Translations under genes and position numbers: made by a program
Shown: positions 62,058-64,000 of the stretch, piece after piece
Layout of the letters: every line of letters begins with the position of its first letter
How positions within the stretch are numbered: position 1 is the stretch's first letter
The notes under the pieces: model-generated
The model's input: only the letters and a program-made list of their open reading frames with translations
Database searches by the model: none
What the model was told of the DNA's origin: nothing
Source: Ophiobolus disseminans
Lineage: Eukaryota; Ascomycota; Dothideomycetes; Pleosporales; Phaeosphaeriaceae
Assembly: GCA_010093685.1 (NCBI GenBank)
Contig: MU006220.1
Coordinates: 1,671,360 to 1,735,359 of the forward strand
Direction of reading: 5' to 3'
Length of the DNA: 64,000 bases

Positions 62058-64000
62058 ATGGCCACCTCTAGCACCGATGCTCGTGCTACCACAGTCCTCC
62101 AAGGTTCCTCTGACTGGACACCTTGGTATGCTGCCAAACGAAGATACGCTACCATCAAGGGTGTATGGCAGTATTGTGACCCTGACTCTACTACGGCGAC
62201 TCCACTGCCTGTCGCAGAGCCGTCTGACGACAGTTCCGCGGACGCATGGAAAATCTGGGAGATTAAGTCCAGACGTCAAGAGTCAATTTTGAAAGCGATT
62301 GGTGAGGTCAATCTTGAGATCTTACGCACCGTTGCAACAACTCATGTCCACCTGATCAACAGGGCGGAGCATGACGATCCGCGGAGCCAGCTTACGACGC
62401 TCCGAAACCACTTCAAGGTCACGGACCAACAACGCAGGCTAGAGCTAGCCACCCGTTACAACAGTGTTCAGAAGAAGCCAAAGAACCAAAGCGTTCAAGC
62501 GTGGCTAGACGAATACTCGCAAGTCACATCTCAATGCGTTCAGGAGAACATGCCAGAGATGACAGAGACTTGAGCGCAATGGCGCTTTATTCACGCTGTG
62601 AGAGACTCAGGAGATGAGGCATGGGCGCAAGCGCAATTCCTTGCAATGGAGCAGGGAGAAGCAAGCGACCTGCTTCCGACACCGACCATCCAAGACTTGA
62701 TCAGCCGATATCGGAGGACGGCACCCACGGTTCAAAACACGACTAGGACACTAGGCAGTTTCACGTCCCAGTCTTCCTTGTCGATCGCGGAGCCGAAGCC
62801 GAAGAACAACCGATCAACGTGCGTCTGTGGGCTCCATCATTTAGTCCTCCAGTGCTTCACTCTCAATCCTGAGGCTGAAGGCAGGTTCAAGGACTTTAAG
62901 CCTAATTCAAAGGCTTTGTCTCAGCTTGTTGAGGCCTTTTGCAACAAGGACACTCTCAAGAAAGTGAAGAAGGCCTACAAGGATGCAGGCATTCGGTGGA
63001 CATTTGATGTGGAGAAAGCTAAGGCTGAGCTAGCTAAACGCAATGACCCCACATTACGTCAGACCCACCAAGCTAACGCAAGTTCGGACTGCAGCTCCGA
63101 CGGATACGCGTCTAATGCAGCCTACTTCTTCATGCAACCCTTGCAGTCTAACGCTGCATCTTCGTTGCACGATCAGACACTGCAGAACCGATGGGTAATG
63201 GACCCCGGTTCGAACGTCCACATTTGCAACAAAATTGGACCCAATTGGAAGCAGACAAAGCTTCCTTCCTCCCAGGACACTGTGCAAGCAGGCTGTAACT
63301 CGCACCGAGTACAGGCCTGGGGAGAAGTAACACTCAATGTGAGAAGAGGCAGTGAGACAGCCTCAATCACGCTCAAGAAAGTGGCATATATCCCAGGATT
63401 TGTTGCCAATATCTTCAGTCTGAGCTGCTGCAAAAAGATCCACTTCAATTCAAAGACAAACAAACTCTTTAAGGAGGATGAGTCTCAGGTCTTCTCGGAC
63501 CTTGAACGAGTTGGAGGCCACTGGTTCTTGAAAGCTCAAGACGCTACACAGCCTTTTCAGGCTATGGCAGCTGATTCCGCCCACGCGAAGTCACCGCAAG
63601 TTGTCACAGCTATGAGAGCTCATCAGCTGCTTGGACATCCAAGCTACCAAGCTATCAAGCATCTCAAAGACTCGACTACTGGCCTCACAGTAGGCACCAA
63701 TGGCAAGGGAGAACAGTGGTTAGACTCCTGCATCCCTTGCATTCAGGGCAAAATGAAGGAAGACGTCAGTCGACGTCCTTGAGCCAATAAGGCTCACCGC
63801 CCATTCTACCGCATCATTGTCGACATCATCCAACTCCAGAAGCATGGTGAGGCATGCTATAATGGTGATGTCTGGGCACTGCATGCAGTTTGCGAGTACA
63901 CGAAGCTCCATGAGATCTGTACTCTTAAGGATCGACGTAAAGCTACTGTCGTTCCTGCGATCACTCGCCTCATTAACAAGATTGAGCGCGTGTATGGCTA
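62058..64000 (+). pseudogene. copia gag-pol, partial, two stops
   Basis: Start MATSSTDARATTVLQGSSDW, ATG at 62058. One frame continues to the window end. TGA codons at 62571-62573 (EMTET-stop-AQWRF) and 63780-63782 (SRRP-stop-ANKAHR) interrupt. Gag UBN2-like region: WDPW-like DWTPWYAAKRRYATI and LRNHFKVTDQQRRLEL; a CVCGLHHLVLQCF zinc knuckle (CX1CX4HX4C variant); protease WVMDPGSNVHICN, where the catalytic D[ST]G triad is DPG; then GAG-pre-integrase GHPSYQAIKHL and CIPCIQGKM; integrase core begins VDIIQLQK. Reverse transcriptase is outside the window. Confidence 0.88.

Larger units (their letters stand above)
61564..64000 (+). mobile_element. Ty1/copia retrotransposon, 5' part
   Basis: LTR, primer site, leader and gag-protease-integrase reading on the plus strand, running off the end of the window. 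Confidence 0.85.

Noticed and set aside
1..64000. tRNA, rRNA or CRISPR
   Set aside because: No sequence with a complete tRNA arm set or rRNA signature was found, and spaced repeats seen are tandem or transposon-derived.

Overview
The window is nuclear DNA of a filamentous ascomycete (Pezizomycotina). Introns are 45-105 bp with GT..AG ends and CTAAC/CTGAC-like branch sites. It carries typical ascomycete families: a LysM secreted protein, HET and NACHT relics, DUF3433, Stc1 and OrsD-type genes. Repeats show RIP-like C-to-T decay. A dothideomycete is plausible, but I cannot fix the genus. Two runs of N (10 and 105 bases) mark assembly gaps.

Layout. (1) 0.4-6 kb: a nucleoside deoxyribosyltransferase-like enzyme, a secreted LysM protein, a protein kinase and a conserved proline/tyrosine-rich protein. 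(2) 6.5-12 kb: a decayed HET-domain remnant beside a 1,446-residue membrane/ankyrin protein. (3) 12-25.4 kb is a housekeeping block. YIF1 and SRP101 (ER-Golgi traffic and ER targeting) diverge from one 248-bp promoter. RAD7 (global genome repair) has a start codon split by an intron. An Stc1-domain gene follows, then TSR1 and UTP7 (both 40S ribosome assembly), which converge. (4) 26-46 kb is an accessory block: unknown genes, a BTB-like gene, a tandem pair encoding an apparently undescribed Cys/Arg module, a phytanoyl-CoA dioxygenase family gene with a duplicated N-terminal extension, a SnoaL-like gene, a wrecked NLR-type (NACHT) gene, a wrecked DUF4238 gene and a Myb/SANT relic. (5) 46.9-56.6 kb is a transposon nest: a complete non-autonomous hAT element with 8-bp target duplication; a Ty3/gypsy chromovirus-type element in minus orientation; a second hAT copy split by a solo LTR; and a hAT transposase gene cut by that copy. 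(6) 56.9-58.6 kb: a DUF3433 membrane protein. (7) 59-64 kb: a possible solo LTR, two truncated OrsD-type reading frames and the 5' part of a Ty1/copia element running off the window.

Common theme. The two autonomous transposon classes on the minus strand, the OrsD fragments and the Myb relic are disabled almost only by stop codons at positions where Trp or Gln is expected (TGG or CAG/CAA to TAG/TAA), with the reading frame kept. Repeat copies differ mainly by C-to-T or G-to-A changes at CpA/TpG. Both point to repeat-induced point mutation. The NACHT and DUF4238 genes carry frameshifts as well.

All splice models, domain calls and names come from reading the sequence. No searches were run.
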